DNA of 64,000 nt, from contig JAJNNX010000007.1 in the NCBI GenBank assembly GCA_023159155.1, positions 992,001 through 1,056,000 on the forward strand, written 5' to 3'. Position 1 is the stretch's first letter. Each line of letters opens with the position of its first letter. The notes under the pieces are model-generated. The model was not told where the DNA came from. It did no database searches and saw only the letters and a list, made by a program, of their open reading frames with translations. Made by a program: the position numbers and the translations under genes. The stretch comes from Ustulina deusta. Lineage: Eukaryota > Ascomycota > Sordariomycetes > Xylariales > Xylariaceae. Below, one piece after another: positions 48,454 to 59,857 of the stretch.

Positions 48454-49651
48454 CAATGCGGCCCTGTGGTATCGGGGTCCGGATGGGGCGTCCGATTGGC
48501 ACGATTCTCGCACCGCCGAGGAGGTCTCAGTCCTCCGATACAAAATCCCGTGCGAGTAGTGAAGAGTCTCGCAAATTCTGAAGGAGCATTAGTAGCAGTA
48601 GATGGATGGTTCTGGCTTTGTGGCTGTAAACAAATTTAGCCTCGAGACAGAAGGACTCAACTAAAAACGGGATTGTCATGATAGTGGTTCGATGATATGC
48701 TTTTCTACAGCAGATAAGACTGCTTGAGATAGGTACTTCCGGACTCATGTTGTAGGTAGCGCCGTAATTGATCGCATGATGGTCCCTATAGGCGGTTCAG
48801 CCACTGCACCAGCCGCCTATCCCCTGGAAGCCGCCTATGCATCTAGGGGCCCTAGGTAGGTATCTACCAACCTATAGGTTGTAGAAAGATAGGTACCTAA
48901 CTTACCTAGGTAATATATCTAGAGTCTGCATCGGCTAGGGTGCCCCACAGGTATAGCAGCCCGAAGACTCCAATCGACAGCATTCTACTATATTCACTGT
49001 AGATAATTCGTTGAATAGGTAAACAACACCAATTAAACCTTGTCTATCTCCATCGTAGCGACAGTTCCGCATTCCGACAACCAACGATCTGTAATAGTAT
49101 CTATAGTCCTTAAGATTGACCATACAGTTCCCGTCGGCCCTATTCTAAAGGATCTAATGGATTGATGCTACCAAGTTTTTCCCTCTAACTATACCTATTA
49201 CTCCCTGCTATTCGCCAGCCCATCAATTGCCGTCAATTCAAGCCGGGCTAAACACTCTTGGCGGCATGAATGGGTACTATACGTAACCGGTATGTATATG
49301 TCTGCATCTTGCCTCATCCCAGTCTTCCAAATTGCCTAGGTATCATTAATGCAGCGATTGTATTGATTGTTAACTTCGTATACCTAGATGCAGCTATCCT
49401 AGCTTAGGTACTTCCTTCATACCATTGTCACATCAAGGGCCCAGCCTCGATCTCTACATTAACCTGCAGGCGAGGCACAACTACTTACTCGATGACGATC
49501 GACTGCTTCATATGGGCTGATAACGCTACCTGGTATACTTTCTCTGTTGGCCCCTAGTCCTTACACGGCTCTGCAGCGTTTCGCATATCTACGACTGCAA
49601 GCGAGATCCAGATAACCCTGAAATTACACACCAATCCGTTGCCCACTCGGC
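48454..49651. promoter_or_regulatory. Divergent region rich in TAGGTA/ACCTA words
   Basis: 1,198 bp between the BolA-like gene and the acyl-CoA synthetase gene. Around 48850-48915 and again at 49335-49410 it is packed with overlapping CTAGGTA, TACCTA and ACCTAGGTA palindromic words. Similar words recur near 54615 and 55058-55100. No coding region is supported. Whether the words are regulatory or a simple-sequence feature of the genome cannot be judged here. Confidence 0.5.
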
Positions 49652-52136
49652 ATGTGGTTGCTTGGTGGGGGAAGACTGCGTCCGATCGTCTCTCTCTCGA
49701 ATTCTCCCAACACGACCATCTACCGCTCCCAATGCCCGCTTCTCCACTCACTGTCCGGCGCCACTATTCCTTCTTGTGTTGGTGCCACCAGGCGTAGTAA
49801 TATCGGACCTGCATCGGGCGGTATATTCGCTACTTATACAGCCAGACCACGTTCAGGTACCGCCACATGCTTCCAGCGCTTTTTTGCGACTCAACCCACA
49901 ACGTTGTTTGGTTCCCTTAGGATGGCTTCCACCTTCGCTTTACCTAGATTCCCCATCTTTGATGCCATATCACGGCACGACCCCAATTCCACTGTTGTCG
50001 CGCACTGTCTTTCTGGCCGGTCATTCAAATATGGCGAGTTGCTTCCAGATGTCTGTCGAGCACGCGACCAAATATACGCTGCAGCAGGCAGGACGGATAT
50101 CCGTGGCGAGCGTATCGCTTTCCTCGTAGAAAATAGCTACGACTATGTCGGTACGCAATTCATCCTAAGCAGAATATCCTCCTGCACAAATATATTGCAT
50201 CGTTTGCTGATACGAAACAGTGACATTCCTCGCTATCCTCGCCTCGCGCGCAATCGCGCTGCCCCTTTCGCCCCCATTTCCTGCACCCGAACTGCAGTAC
50301 ATCCTCACTCAATCCCAGGCATGTTTGCTGCTTCATTCAGCCAAGTTCTCCTCGAAAGCACAGGAAGTAATAAAGACCCCATGGCCTGAACCGTCACCGA
50401 ATACGGACCCTGAGTTCGAGCCAACCCTCAAGGCATTCGAATTGCCGAAGCACCCAGGGCTTGGCCGAGACAACTCTGTTTTCGATACAGTTACGATTAC
50501 GGAGGATGTCGATACCGAGGGAGCGGGCATGATGCTGTATACCTCGGGAACGACAGCACGACCAAAGGGTGTTTTGATCCCCGAAACCGCCCTCACAGCA
50601 CAAAGCCGTGCCTTGATCGAGGCATGGAAATACACCCCACAAGACAGGCTGCTTCATATCCTACCCTTACACCACATTCATGGCACGGTCAACGCCATTA
50701 TAACCCCTCTTTTTGTGGGAAGTGTTATTGAGTTCCTTTTCCCATTCAATGCAGATACTGTATGGCATCGTTTCGCGAACCCATTTCTCGAATCTTCAAG
50801 AGCGGATGCTGTTGCTGACGGCGCTCCGAATGTCCCCGGGAAAGGTCTTCCGTCCATGTCTCTGCCCAGTGCTCTGAGTCGTACGGTCTCAGAAGCATGT
50901 AGTACTGGTGCTACGACCCCTGTGAGCGTAGATATGACGCTATCCACAGCGGACATGAGCAGGATCAGCCAAATTGCTGCAGAGTTGTATGGGATCGTTC
51001 GTTTAGCGCCTGGGTCAAGTAGCTCCTCCGACACGACCGGTGTGACTCTCTCGCCTCAGGAAGCCACCCGAATCAGCCAATTGACTATGGACTTGAATGA
51101 AGTGGTCTGCCCACAAGCTACTCGCTCGATACCACTACCTCGTCGCACAACGCACACAAACAGAACCACAAACCATGGGGTGGTAGAGGATAAATTCACC
51201 AACATGTGCAGAGAGAAAATAACATTCTTCACTGTCGTACCGACGGTCTACACCCGTCTTCTTTCTACACATAAGGCGTTGTCTCCAGAAATTGCCGAGG
51301 CTGGCCGCATTGCCACAAGTCCTGAGTATATGCGGGTTGCCATTTCAGGTTCTGCCGCACTCCCGACGCCGGTGAAGCGTGCCTGGAAGGACCTTAGCCG
51401 AGGTAATGTGCTCTTGGAACGGTATGGTATGACTGAAGTTGGCATGGCGTTATCTTGTGGTCTACACTTTGACGACCGCGTAGATGGCAGCGTCGGATGG
51501 CCGCTGCCCGGCGTTGAGGCACGCCTTTTCGACACAGATACGAATGAAATTATCCCTTCAGACGTGGTCGGCCGATCGGGAGAGATCCAGTTACGCGGTG
51601 CAAACGTGTTCCGCGAATACTGGGCCAATCCCACGGCCACGGCGAAAGAATTTTTACCTGCTGACGACGGCAAGGGGCCGTGGTTCAAGACAGGAGACGT
51701 CGCGGTGCGCCGGCACGTGCCCGCGCCGGCCGGCAGCGGGACAAGCGGCGATTGGGCCAAGGGTCCCATGTATTTTATCCTGGGACGGCAAAGCGCAGAT
51801 ATTATCAAATCGGGCGGCGAGAAGGTATCAGCACTAGAAGTGGAGCGTGAGCTGTTGTCGTTGCCGGAGATACTCGAGGCGGCCGTCGTAGCCGTGCCAT
51901 CGGGCAAATGGGGACAGAAGGTCGGCGCTGTCGTTATTCTCGATCGCACGATCTGCCCCGAAGGCTGGAAGCCGATGGACATGCGCCGAGCCCTGAAGGG
52001 CCGGCTGGCGAATTACAAGATCCCCCAAGTCCTAAGGGTCGTTGACCATATTCCCAGGAATGCAATGGGCAAAATCAATAAAAAGAACCTCGTCCGCCAG
52101 GTCTTCTTGGACGATTTCAGTGGGGACGAGATGTGA
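49652..52136 (+). CDS. ACSF3-like acyl-CoA (malonyl-CoA) synthetase, probably mitochondrial
   Basis: Two exons, 49652-50150 and 50221-52136, are joined by a 70-bp intron (G|TG giving YDYVVTFLAI), for 804 residues. ATP-binding motif MLYTSGTTARPKGV, then LPLHHIHG, YGMTEVGMALS, VDGSVGWPLPGVEARL, GRQSADIIKSGGEKVSALE and the catalytic-Lys segment NAMGKINKK identify the AMP-forming acyl-CoA synthetase family, closest in motifs to ACSF3 malonyl-CoA synthetases. From ATG 49652 the first ~90 residues contain no Asp or Glu and end near QRFFATQP, a good mitochondrial presequence. Starting at ATG 49922 (MASTFALPRFP) would give a 714-residue enzyme without it. There is no C-terminal peroxisomal tripeptide. 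An insertion of about 135 residues (50790-51196) precedes ITFFTVVPTVYTRLL and holds an internal duplication. Substrate is inferred. Confidence 0.9.
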
Positions 52137-53433
52137 GTACACCGGAAACATGACAAGGAGAGGGTGGGTAAGAATAATCAGAAGAAGGGCGACTCCGTCA
52201 CCCAGTAATTGCCTAGATGTTTCGGACGTGCGTCTTCCACTCAAGGACTCGTATCCTCTCATGCGTGGTTATTGGTACCGGGGCATTTTCTACGGGGCGA
52301 TTTGGGGGGCATTTTTTTGAGTAGGCTTTGGAGACTTAATTGCATTAGAAAAAGGGGCCAGCATTATACACCTAGGCACTGGATAGATGGGAGGACTCAA
52401 GCACACACATAAGCAATTCCACACACCCTACAACCTCAGCCACTTTTTGTTCTGGAAAATCCTAATGTATATAAAAAGGATCCAACGAATTCCAAGCAAT
52501 TCCTCCTCTCACTACACAAACTCGATATTGAAACAAATAGATCCCAATCACCCCCATTCAATCAACCCACTCTGCTCACATCAATCACCATCTTGCATCG
52601 CGTGCCCGCCAAATCCCATTTCCAACACGTGCTACCTACCGCACAATCAATCCCAAGTCCCCAATCCAGACAAATTACCTACCAGGGTCTTGAAAAGGTT
52701 TGCGAACGAAATCGACTTCGTCCACCATCCATCGCAATAGCGCACCCTAGCTAGGTGCGCAGTGAGTCGTTACCCCAACTTCGCAGTAGTGTAGAGGCAA
52801 CTCTGCCATCGTGGTCATGATACCGTGGAAGAGAATGAAATCATCATCAGGAGTATTCGCTAGCCTCCTTCAAACTAGCTTTGATCAAATATGATTTTGG
52901 ACAACCATTATAGACAGGAAACAAAGGGGTAACAGGGGCACTTTCGCGAATAAATAGCTCGAGGGGAAATAATTACAACATAGACGATACACTTGTTCTT
53001 AAAGGTGTTGATGTTCTAGATCGCACGCATGGCATAGTCCTCAAGCTTGTTTACCTCCTACATCAAATTGGGGCCAGTGCTACGTTTTACGGCTGGATTT
53101 GAGCCTCTAGGTTCCAAAAATATGGGGTTTTTTTTCATTATTATGTGCTGCTGTATTGTCCCAACCCTGTCTTTCCGCCACGCAATGATAAAAGTAGGGC
53201 GAAACCGTGCGCCAATTTCAGGTTTACGAAGTGATATTCTGGGAAAATCAAGGCAGGTGCTAAGTATCACATTCCGGATATAGATACCATTTGCCTATTT
53301 CCCCACACAGCAATTGAGTAATTTTCAGCAGTCCTGAAGCCCGAAGCCCGTCATGATTTTGGATCAGAAAGTCCGTGTCAAACGATATGCCATGATCGTC
53401 ACCCAGAGCTGCTCTCGCGCCCCGAAGCTAAGT
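52137..53433. other. Convergent intergenic region
   Basis: 1,297 bp between the 3-prime ends of the synthetase and eIF4E genes. A plus-strand frame at 52387-52740 is rich in His, Ser, Pro and Asn with no family resemblance and is not called. A short inverted repeat GCGCACC...GGTGCGC is at about 52740-52761. No tRNA was recognised. Confidence 0.45.
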
Positions 53434-54384
53434 TTACACAGTGAACTTGGCGCGAGCACGAGTGCTACCGGAATGCGCGGCATCAGTGTGACCAGAGAAC
53501 TCGATGTTCTCGTTAGCAGGGAGCTGGAGGATCTCCTTGAATCGCGTGCCAATAGCGAGGAGGATCTTCTGGCCCTTCTCGGGAGATCGCCCCTTTCCAC
53601 CGGAGACATCACCATCGCCGCGACCAGGGATGCTCTTACCAATGGTACGTGTCCAAACACCAATACGGAAGAAGGCCTTTCGGACGTTGACGACGACGCC
53701 CATGACCTCGCCGTCGTCTTCTTGCTCGAGCGTCTCGCCGATAGCGGCCATCATGGTCTGCAGCCATAGCTCGTTGATGTCAATGCTGCGCTTGTCTCTG
53801 AACTGGTACGACCACTTGCCCCCGTGCTTGTTTTGGGGGTCCTCCCACTCGGGCCGCACGCCCTCCTTGAACAGGTGATAGTCGGACTTCATGGCTAGCT
53901 CGGAGACGGGCGCGATGTTGTTCTATTGAGAGTAGAGACAAACCCGTTAGTTGAATTTGGTTTTGAAACAGTGGTAACTTTGCTCGGCTCTCATGTCGGG
54001 TATGTGGAAGAGACCTACGTAAATGCCCCAGAATTCTTCAACCGTGTTAAAGATGATGACTTCTTTGAGCAGATCATTCCAGTTGTCTCCCTACATAAAA
54101 AGAGGTGTCAGTCGATACGGGCGAGTATACACGTAATGAACTTCTGAATTGCAAGCCAAGTGCGACGGGAATGACAACCGATGCAATAGACTCACCTTGC
54201 CACTTGCTGGCTTGGTAAACCAGAGGGTCCATCTGTTCTGCAGAGGGTGCTTGACATTGAAGTTATCCTTGTCGTGGAAGACGGTGACGACCTTACCCTC
54301 CATGTCGGCCGAGGAGGCAGCATCAGCGCTGTTGTCGCCGTTTGGCGAGATAGGGATCGTAGTGAGATCGACTTGCTCGGCCAT
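53434..54384 (-). CDS. eIF4E, mRNA cap-binding translation initiation factor
   Basis: Three exons, 54384-54196, 54090-54019 and 53922-53434, with introns of 105 and 96 bp, encode 249 residues. All junctions fall between codons: ASGK|GDNWND and FWGIY|NNIAPVSEL. The core shows HPLQNRWTLWF (cap-stacking Trp region), GDNWNDLL, NTVEEFWGIYNNI (binding surface for eIF4G/4E-BP and second cap Trp), HLFKEGVRPEWEDPQNKHGG and GGKW. It binds the m7G cap and recruits eIF4G. The N-terminal ~30 residues are acidic and variable, as usual. The C-terminal region has KGRSPEKGQKILLAIGTRFK. It is divergent from the 2OG-oxygenase gene. Confidence 0.96.
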
Positions 54385-55928
54385 CTTGAATGGTCTGTGG
54401 AAGTAAGGTGGATGCTAGGGGTGCAGAAGGCGAAGAGCCGAGGACGTGCGACACAAGGCACAAGACGGCAAGTTGATGGAGGAACGAAAGAAGTATGTTG
54501 TCCAAAGTCGGGTCGGAGAGACGACAAGGAGGGGGAGGGGCACTTTCCTCGCGGTGGGATTGACGATGGTTGAGGTGGGGAGGCGAGGAGTGATCTGTCG
54601 GAAGGGAAGATAAAGTACCTAGTAGGTGCCTTATGGAGACGATGGTGCGGTGTGTGCGTCTAGGTAACGACAGCAGCGGCAGTGGCGGATCTACCTATGT
54701 AGTAGTAGGTATTGTTCGTTCGTATTGTGAGCAGCGCCTTCCGAAGAGATCGGCTGTCGACGGGGAATGTATGTCGCAGATGAGAAGGCTGGAGGGGAAT
54801 GGTTTCCCAAAGCGAGACTTTCACCAGAAGTCGGATTATAGATGAGGACGGGGACTTTTACTCCAGGCAAAGTCCGAGTTGTGCAGTCGTTAATCGTTAG
54901 CCTCGTCTTCGTTTTTCGCGTTTCGTCGCAATAGAGTCAGATTTTGAGTCTGTTCGCTTTTTTTTTGAGAGATGGATTGATTTCTGCAGTGGGGCCGCCT
55001 CGCATCTGAATCAATGGCGAGAAAGGCTGGGGGATCCTTCAGGCAGTAGGTTGTTACCTTAGGTACTACCTAGGTTAGGACCTGCTTGGATACCTACCGT
55101 ACCACTACACACAGTGCACTCAAAGACTAAAACCAGGCCAACTCGCACCACGCGCACTGTGTGTTTCAGATGTCCTGAGGGTGTAGTCACACGGGAGATG
55201 ATCCATGCCCTACTAACCTGCTCTTCAATAACACAACACTTGGAAGTTGAGGGCGGTGTCTACCAACACTGCATCAGAAAAATGTTGTATCTCTTCTCGG
55301 TCGTGGAACCAGGCTCTGAAATCATTTCTCCACAGCCCAGGTAAAGTCTCGGGCTGCGCCAAGGGCAAGCCAAATCGGAAATCATGAAGGGAATTTGCGC
55401 TTGACGCCTCCCTGCAACTCCACGCCCATCAACGTGCCTTGGGACATAGGCTGTGAGAGCAAGGAAATGAGGGCCTTATTGTGCATGGAGATACCAGAGT
55501 TACCCATGAGAGCGGCAAGTCGGCAAGAGGATTGTGTTATGTTATCGCCAGTGGCCAGCTCGCCAGATGTGGTATCGAAGATGATATGTTCAGCCCAGTT
55601 GCGTATGCACCCACTTCTTTATTATTCTCGCGCCCAATGAATTCTCCCCGCTCAGACTGCTTCGTCTCCCAAAGACACAAGGTAGAGTGAGGCTATGCCA
55701 GTGTCTTCGATATCTTCACCACCGTGGTCCGTCGCGAAGGATCAAAGCGTCATCTGTATCTTAATCGTCTGAGTCACAGGCCAGGTATTCTTCCAGTATC
55801 ATTCTACCCGCTCACATTATATCAGGCCTAATGCGCGCCTATTGAAATCTATCTCACCAACACGCCCTTCCATCAACCCGTCATGTATAATACCTCCCTA
55901 CATCTAATGAATATTCAATTTGATTACA
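54385..55928. promoter_or_regulatory. Divergent region between eIF4E and the 2OG-oxygenase gene
   Basis: 1,544 bp without a supported gene. It contains TAGGTA/ACCTA word clusters (54615-54640, 55058-55100) like those at 48850. The region immediately upstream of eIF4E is probably its 5-prime leader. The small frames in it look like chance. Confidence 0.4.
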
Positions 55929-56741
55929 ATGGATTCTTCAACACCTGAGGGCCATGAGCCCCTCCTAAACCCCACTGGTCCTGAGGGGTCGGCTGTCACA
56001 GTTACGCCTATTGATTTTATCAACTCTCCCCTGGCAGGGGATTACAGTTCTTTCTTCGCCATGACCATAGACAACTTGCTCACCCCCGAGGAATGTGCGA
56101 AGCTCCAGGGTGCTGCCGGGCATGATTGGCAAACCTTGAGCAAGGGAAACGCCTTTCGAGAATGCCAAAATATTCTTGTCTTCTCTCCCCAATGGGCTTC
56201 GGCCCTCTATGATCGAATTGTCGCTCACCTACCAGAAGACGTGAAAGCCCTTCGGAAGGGCGACAAACTTGCCGAGATTATCGCTGGCCCTTCACAGCTA
56301 AAAGCGAGCATGGGCGCCAGGAAGACTGTTTGGCGCATCAAAGAAGCCAATGAACGACTCAGTTTCCTGCGCTACCAGCCAGGTCATCACTTCAAACCAC
56401 ACTGCGACGCACTGTATGCTCGCCCGGGGAAGGATGAGAAGAGCTTCTTGACATGTCAAATTTACCTTAATGATGCGCCTGAAGGTCCCAGTGGGGAATC
56501 AAGTGGAGGAGAAACGCGGTTCTGGACAAGCCAAGTGGGCAAGCGGCAGAAGGACCTTGAGATCAAACACACAATGGAACACAAGAAAGACGCTCTATTT
56601 CTCGACATCAAGCCAAGAGTGGGCAAGGCTTTGATTTTTCAGCAGGGAATGCTGTGGCATTCTGGGCAGGAAGTCAAGCACGGCGAAAAATTCACCGTGA
56701 GATTAGATTTGATGTTTGAGCGGCACCTCGAAAAGCTCTGA
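55929..56741 (+). CDS. 2OG-Fe(II) oxygenase (prolyl-4-hydroxylase-like)
   Basis: 270 residues from ATG 55929; the frame is open slightly upstream but without an earlier ATG. The double-stranded beta-helix metal site is visible. HFKPHCDALY supplies His158 and Asp160, LWHSGQEV gives His244, and TVRLDLMFER gives Arg258 for 2-oxoglutarate. The DNLLTPEECAKL segment near residue 45 is the usual start of the P4H-type fold, and SFLTCQIYLND and GGETRFW are core strands. No signal peptide is present, so it is probably cytosolic or nuclear. The substrate is unknown. Fungal members of this class include poorly characterised housekeeping and secondary-metabolism enzymes. Its neighbours give no pathway clue. 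Confidence 0.9.
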   Translation: MDSSTPEGHEPLLNPTGPEGSAVTVTPIDFINSPLAGDYSSFFAMTIDNLLTPEECAKLQGAAGHDWQTLSKGNAFRECQNILVFSPQWASALYDRIVAHLPEDVKALRKGDKLAEIIAGPSQLKASMGARKTVWRIKEANERLSFLRYQPGHHFKPHCDALYARPGKDEKSFLTCQIYLNDAPEGPSGESSGGETRFWTSQVGKRQKDLEIKHTMEHKKDALFLDIKPRVGKALIFQQGMLWHSGQEVKHGEKFTVRLDLMFERHLEKL

Positions 56742-57127
56742 ATTACACGGTCTGCCTTCTCCTTATCAAAGGGATTTGCTTCACCTGCACAAATACACGT
56801 AGTTTTCTTGCCTGTCCAATCGGCTTAGTGGGAGCTTGCCTGTGTAACTAACTTGAGCTAAGCTGAGGGTGGGTGAGTCAGTCGGTCGGGCCACGGCTTT
56901 GACAAATCCGCAACAGGAAATCCGGGGCCTGAATTTTTATTTGCCACGTTCGCGATAGCTTCATTTCGACTGGTCCAGAATTGAACCCCAACCCCACCTC
57001 ACGACTCCCCAAATCAACAGGCGCCAATCGCCGCTAAAATTGTCTTTCGAGTTTCCCTTTTCCAAATCCATGGTCCCATCCCATATCAAAGTTCAGCGTT
57101 GACACAGAAGAGGGCAGAGAGCTTCAA
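56742..57127. promoter_or_regulatory. Intergenic region upstream of the methyltransferase gene
   Basis: 386 bp between two plus-strand genes. It holds the oxygenase 3-prime end and the methyltransferase promoter. CCCCAACCCCACC-type C-rich sequence occurs near 56985. No specific site was identified. Confidence 0.4.
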
Positions 57128-58351
57128 ATGAGCGCGGCGCGGCGCCCGCTGCCTCCGTCAAGCAGCTTGCCTGCTATGCGCTCGCTTAACGACCAACCGG
57201 AAGTTTCCATCTTGTCCGCGTTAAGCGACCTCTACGCCCTCTACTGTCCGCTACCGACCTCATTGGCTTTCCAGACAGATTCGGCGCCTAAGAATCCACC
57301 TGCAGCGGCAGATTCTGGTTATGCGTCTGATAATGATGAAGACGATAGCGAGGACAAAGAAGCTTTCGAGCTTCGCGACGACCCGTATGAGCGCGCCTTC
57401 GCCGAGCGCTGGCTAACTGTTTTCTTGGGCCACGTAGAGGAGCTCACGTGCTTTGAGAGCGAAAACTCGCAGCAACATGCTATCGACAAGGCATCATGTG
57501 TCCTAGCTGCGTTTCTTAGCCACGATGAAGAGGAAGATATTGTGGACACCGAAATTACAAGAGACTATCGCTTCACGCTGAATCTGGATTCTAGCGAGGT
57601 CGGAGAGCATGAAGAGGGCACCGAGAGCAAAACTATTGTTGTCCAACTCACGGACGGTTTGGCCGGCAGGGACAACACCGATCACACCGATGTTGGACTG
57701 CAGAGTTGGGGCGCCGCTTTCATTTTCACAGAGCGGATGTGTGCATCTCCCGCACGTTTCGATTTCTCACGAAGCGCGCTCGGTTCTACACCCCGCATCG
57801 TCGAGCTAGGAGCAGGCACAGGGCTCGTGAGTATTGTCCTAGGCAAGATTCTACCACACCTGGGCGTGTTGATGCCAACAATAATTGCGACGGACTTCCA
57901 CCCAACAGTCCTCGCGAATCTAGAAGCGAACATCGTCAAGAATTTCCCCACTGTAAGCCAGGACAAGGACTCGATGTCACCGTCAATTCAGGCTACACCT
58001 CTTGACTGGGAGACTCCTGACCTCTCCACATCGTTGGATGAGCAAGCCGATGTCCTCGTTGCGACGGATGTGATCTACGATCCGGAACATGCCTTCTGGC
58101 TGCGAGACTGCGCAGCGCGCATGTTGAAGCCAGATGGCGTCTTCTGGTTGATGCTGACGGTGCGGACAACGGGCAAATTCGAGGGCATCAGCGGGACAGT
58201 GCGAGCGTCGTTCAACGGATGTGATGGACTCCGAAACTCTCAGGGTTGCGTCCTTACAATACTCAACGAGGAGCGTTTTGCGCGGCCCAGCGGGATCGGG
58301 CGCGGTGATGAAAGCGAGTATCGGCTTTTTAGAATCGGGTGGGCTTCTTGA
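57128..58351 (+). CDS. Family-16 lysine methyltransferase-like protein (possible Efm2-type)
   Basis: A single 407-codon frame from ATG 57128. SAM-binding motif I is IVELGAGTGLVSIVLG (about residue 224 on), followed by IIATDFHPTVLANLEANI (acidic loop), TPLDWE and the family hallmark VLVATDVIYDPEHAFWL. This pattern marks the METTL21/FAM86-type methyltransferases (Methyltransf_16), which usually methylate lysines on translation factors and chaperones. The N-terminal half (SALSDLYALYCPLP, the acidic stretch SDNDEDDSEDKEAFELRDD, and FAERWLTVFLGHVEEL) resembles the long N-terminal part of yeast Efm2, an eEF2 methyltransferase. That assignment is from memory and unverified. There are no introns. Confidence 0.85.
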   Translation: MSAARRPLPPSSSLPAMRSLNDQPEVSILSALSDLYALYCPLPTSLAFQTDSAPKNPPAAADSGYASDNDEDDSEDKEAFELRDDPYERAFAERWLTVFLGHVEELTCFESENSQQHAIDKASCVLAAFLSHDEEEDIVDTEITRDYRFTLNLDSSEVGEHEEGTESKTIVVQLTDGLAGRDNTDHTDVGLQSWGAAFIFTERMCASPARFDFSRSALGSTPRIVELGAGTGLVSIVLGKILPHLGVLMPTIIATDFHPTVLANLEANIVKNFPTVSQDKDSMSPSIQATPLDWETPDLSTSLDEQADVLVATDVIYDPEHAFWLRDCAARMLKPDGVFWLMLTVRTTGKFEGISGTVRASFNGCDGLRNSQGCVLTILNEERFARPSGIGRGDESEYRLFRIGWAS

Positions 58352-59250
58352 GAATATGGAAGGGCATCGATGAGTATCTGAATATAGAGCTATATGCGGG
58401 CGACATGGCGATCTGCCATGGTGCGCTTGCGATACCTTCTTTTCAGCAACGGTCAGAGCAACTTGCATGGTCTCAGTGCATTGTGTGCACATCATAGAAA
58501 GAACATAAATGCTAGACAGTATATGCTAGATGCTAGATGATAGACGATAGAAGGGGGCACGGTTCCCTAAATGCGACCACGCAATCATGAACCACGACTA
58601 CAGTCTTGCTCACATATATTAAAAATCTTGAAGCTTTTCTCTTTCATCACCGCACATCTCGGCTCTCGATTTATTTCCCCTAATCATTACTGTCACTGTA
58701 CCTGCTTAGTGTAAGCCGAGTAGACACTATCGTGCATTCTCAAAGCATCGGATTCGCATTCCTAATCAATATCTCGAAGAATGATACCAACTTCCCGCTC
58801 GGGAACCGGTCGGCATGCGATCTTCGCCGCACATCCCTCACGTCTCCGCCCACATCGTCAGACTCCGCGCGGCGTCTCACTCAGGCAACCTATCTAGCGA
58901 CGGGGATGTTCGCGGCGACTGCGCGCGGGACCCCTTTCGTGCGTCGATGGCGTTCGTGGTGAGGTTGCGTTGGGGTACTGCTAGAACGCGCCTGGTTCGA
59001 TTACCATCCCGAAAGCGGTGCTTGGATGCGCTTTGAGCATTGTTGCGAGTGCTACGGTCGTAGTGCCGGTCCTCTGCGCTAGGGTTGTAGTCCGGCGAGG
59101 GCCGTCCGACGGTGCATCCGTATTATAGGTGAGATTGTCAAGAACTAATAGTCCTAGCATCTCGTCGCAGGGTACTTCATCCGCTACAGGGGGGGTTATT
59201 ACTCTTCGAGTGATTTTCTTTCTCTCGATTAGGTTTAATCGCAGTGATAA
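58352..59250. other. Intergenic region
   Basis: About 900 bp downstream of the methyltransferase gene. Frames at 58732-59036 have no family resemblance and are Ser/Arg-rich. No gene is called. Confidence 0.4.
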
Positions 59251-59592
59251 CTAAGCGCTTACTAGCATCCATGTGAAGATTTCGAAATCAGCGACGTTGG
59301 ATGCTCCGCTCTTGAGCTCTTCATCCTTGATGGTTGTTACGGCTTGCTCTACCTTCAGCTGATAAGCTGATGTTAGGTAAAGTGTCTGGCTTTTCCAGAT
59401 ATTCTCTTCGGCAATGAGGACTGCTGGAACTGTACAGTTCGCTGCCAGGGTGTCCAATATGTAAAGGGAGGACGGCAGGGCAACGCTGGTTTGGGGGAAT
59501 AGAGCATGGCGTTTGGTGGTCTTATGCAGAAGTGAAACAGGGACGAATCCCTGCCTGACCGAGAAGCTGGGTATGGTAAATATTTACATTAC
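59251..59592 (-). pseudogene. Open segment without a start codon at its head, unrecognised
   Basis: On the minus strand the frame is open from a TAA near 59590 down to the stop at 59251, about 110 codons. It reads FSVRQGFVPVSLLHKTTKRH, then LPSSLYILDTLAANCTVPAV and SNVADFEIFTWMLVSA. The only ATG is internal (59457). The residue composition looks protein-like. The frame could be an exon: a GTAAGC donor overlaps the last codons at about 59263. Or it could be a relic. I do not recognise it, and its relation to the large enzyme upstream on the same strand (ending 59858) is unclear. Confidence 0.3.
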
Positions 59593-59857
59593 AATATAAA
59601 CGATTTAAACCCCAGAAGAAGAGACTATTTATAAATCACATGCACGAAGTTGTACCTCCTGTTGTGATTCTAGGTATTTAGCCGGGGCGGGGAACACAAC
59701 TTTTGCAGCTTCATCGAAGCCTTCTTCCCCAAACCAATTCACTTCGACATCTTGATGATGTTGGCATTAGAATTCTGTTCTCATAGGTAGGTGCCAAATA
59801 AACACTACGTCTGTATTCAAATTCTCTCATCACAACTGATTACATACCCCAAGTTTC

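Noticed and set aside
51248..51982. 244-codon minus-strand frame
   Set aside because: Antisense shadow of the acyl-CoA synthetase.
50220..52136. Synthetase as a single exon starting at 50220
   Set aside because: The GTG there is the codon formed across an intron junction; joining to 50150 restores the conserved N-terminal part.
52387..52740. 117-codon plus-strand frame in the convergent region
   Set aside because: Low-complexity Ser/Pro/His/Asn composition, no recognisable domain, located in probable 3-prime flanks.
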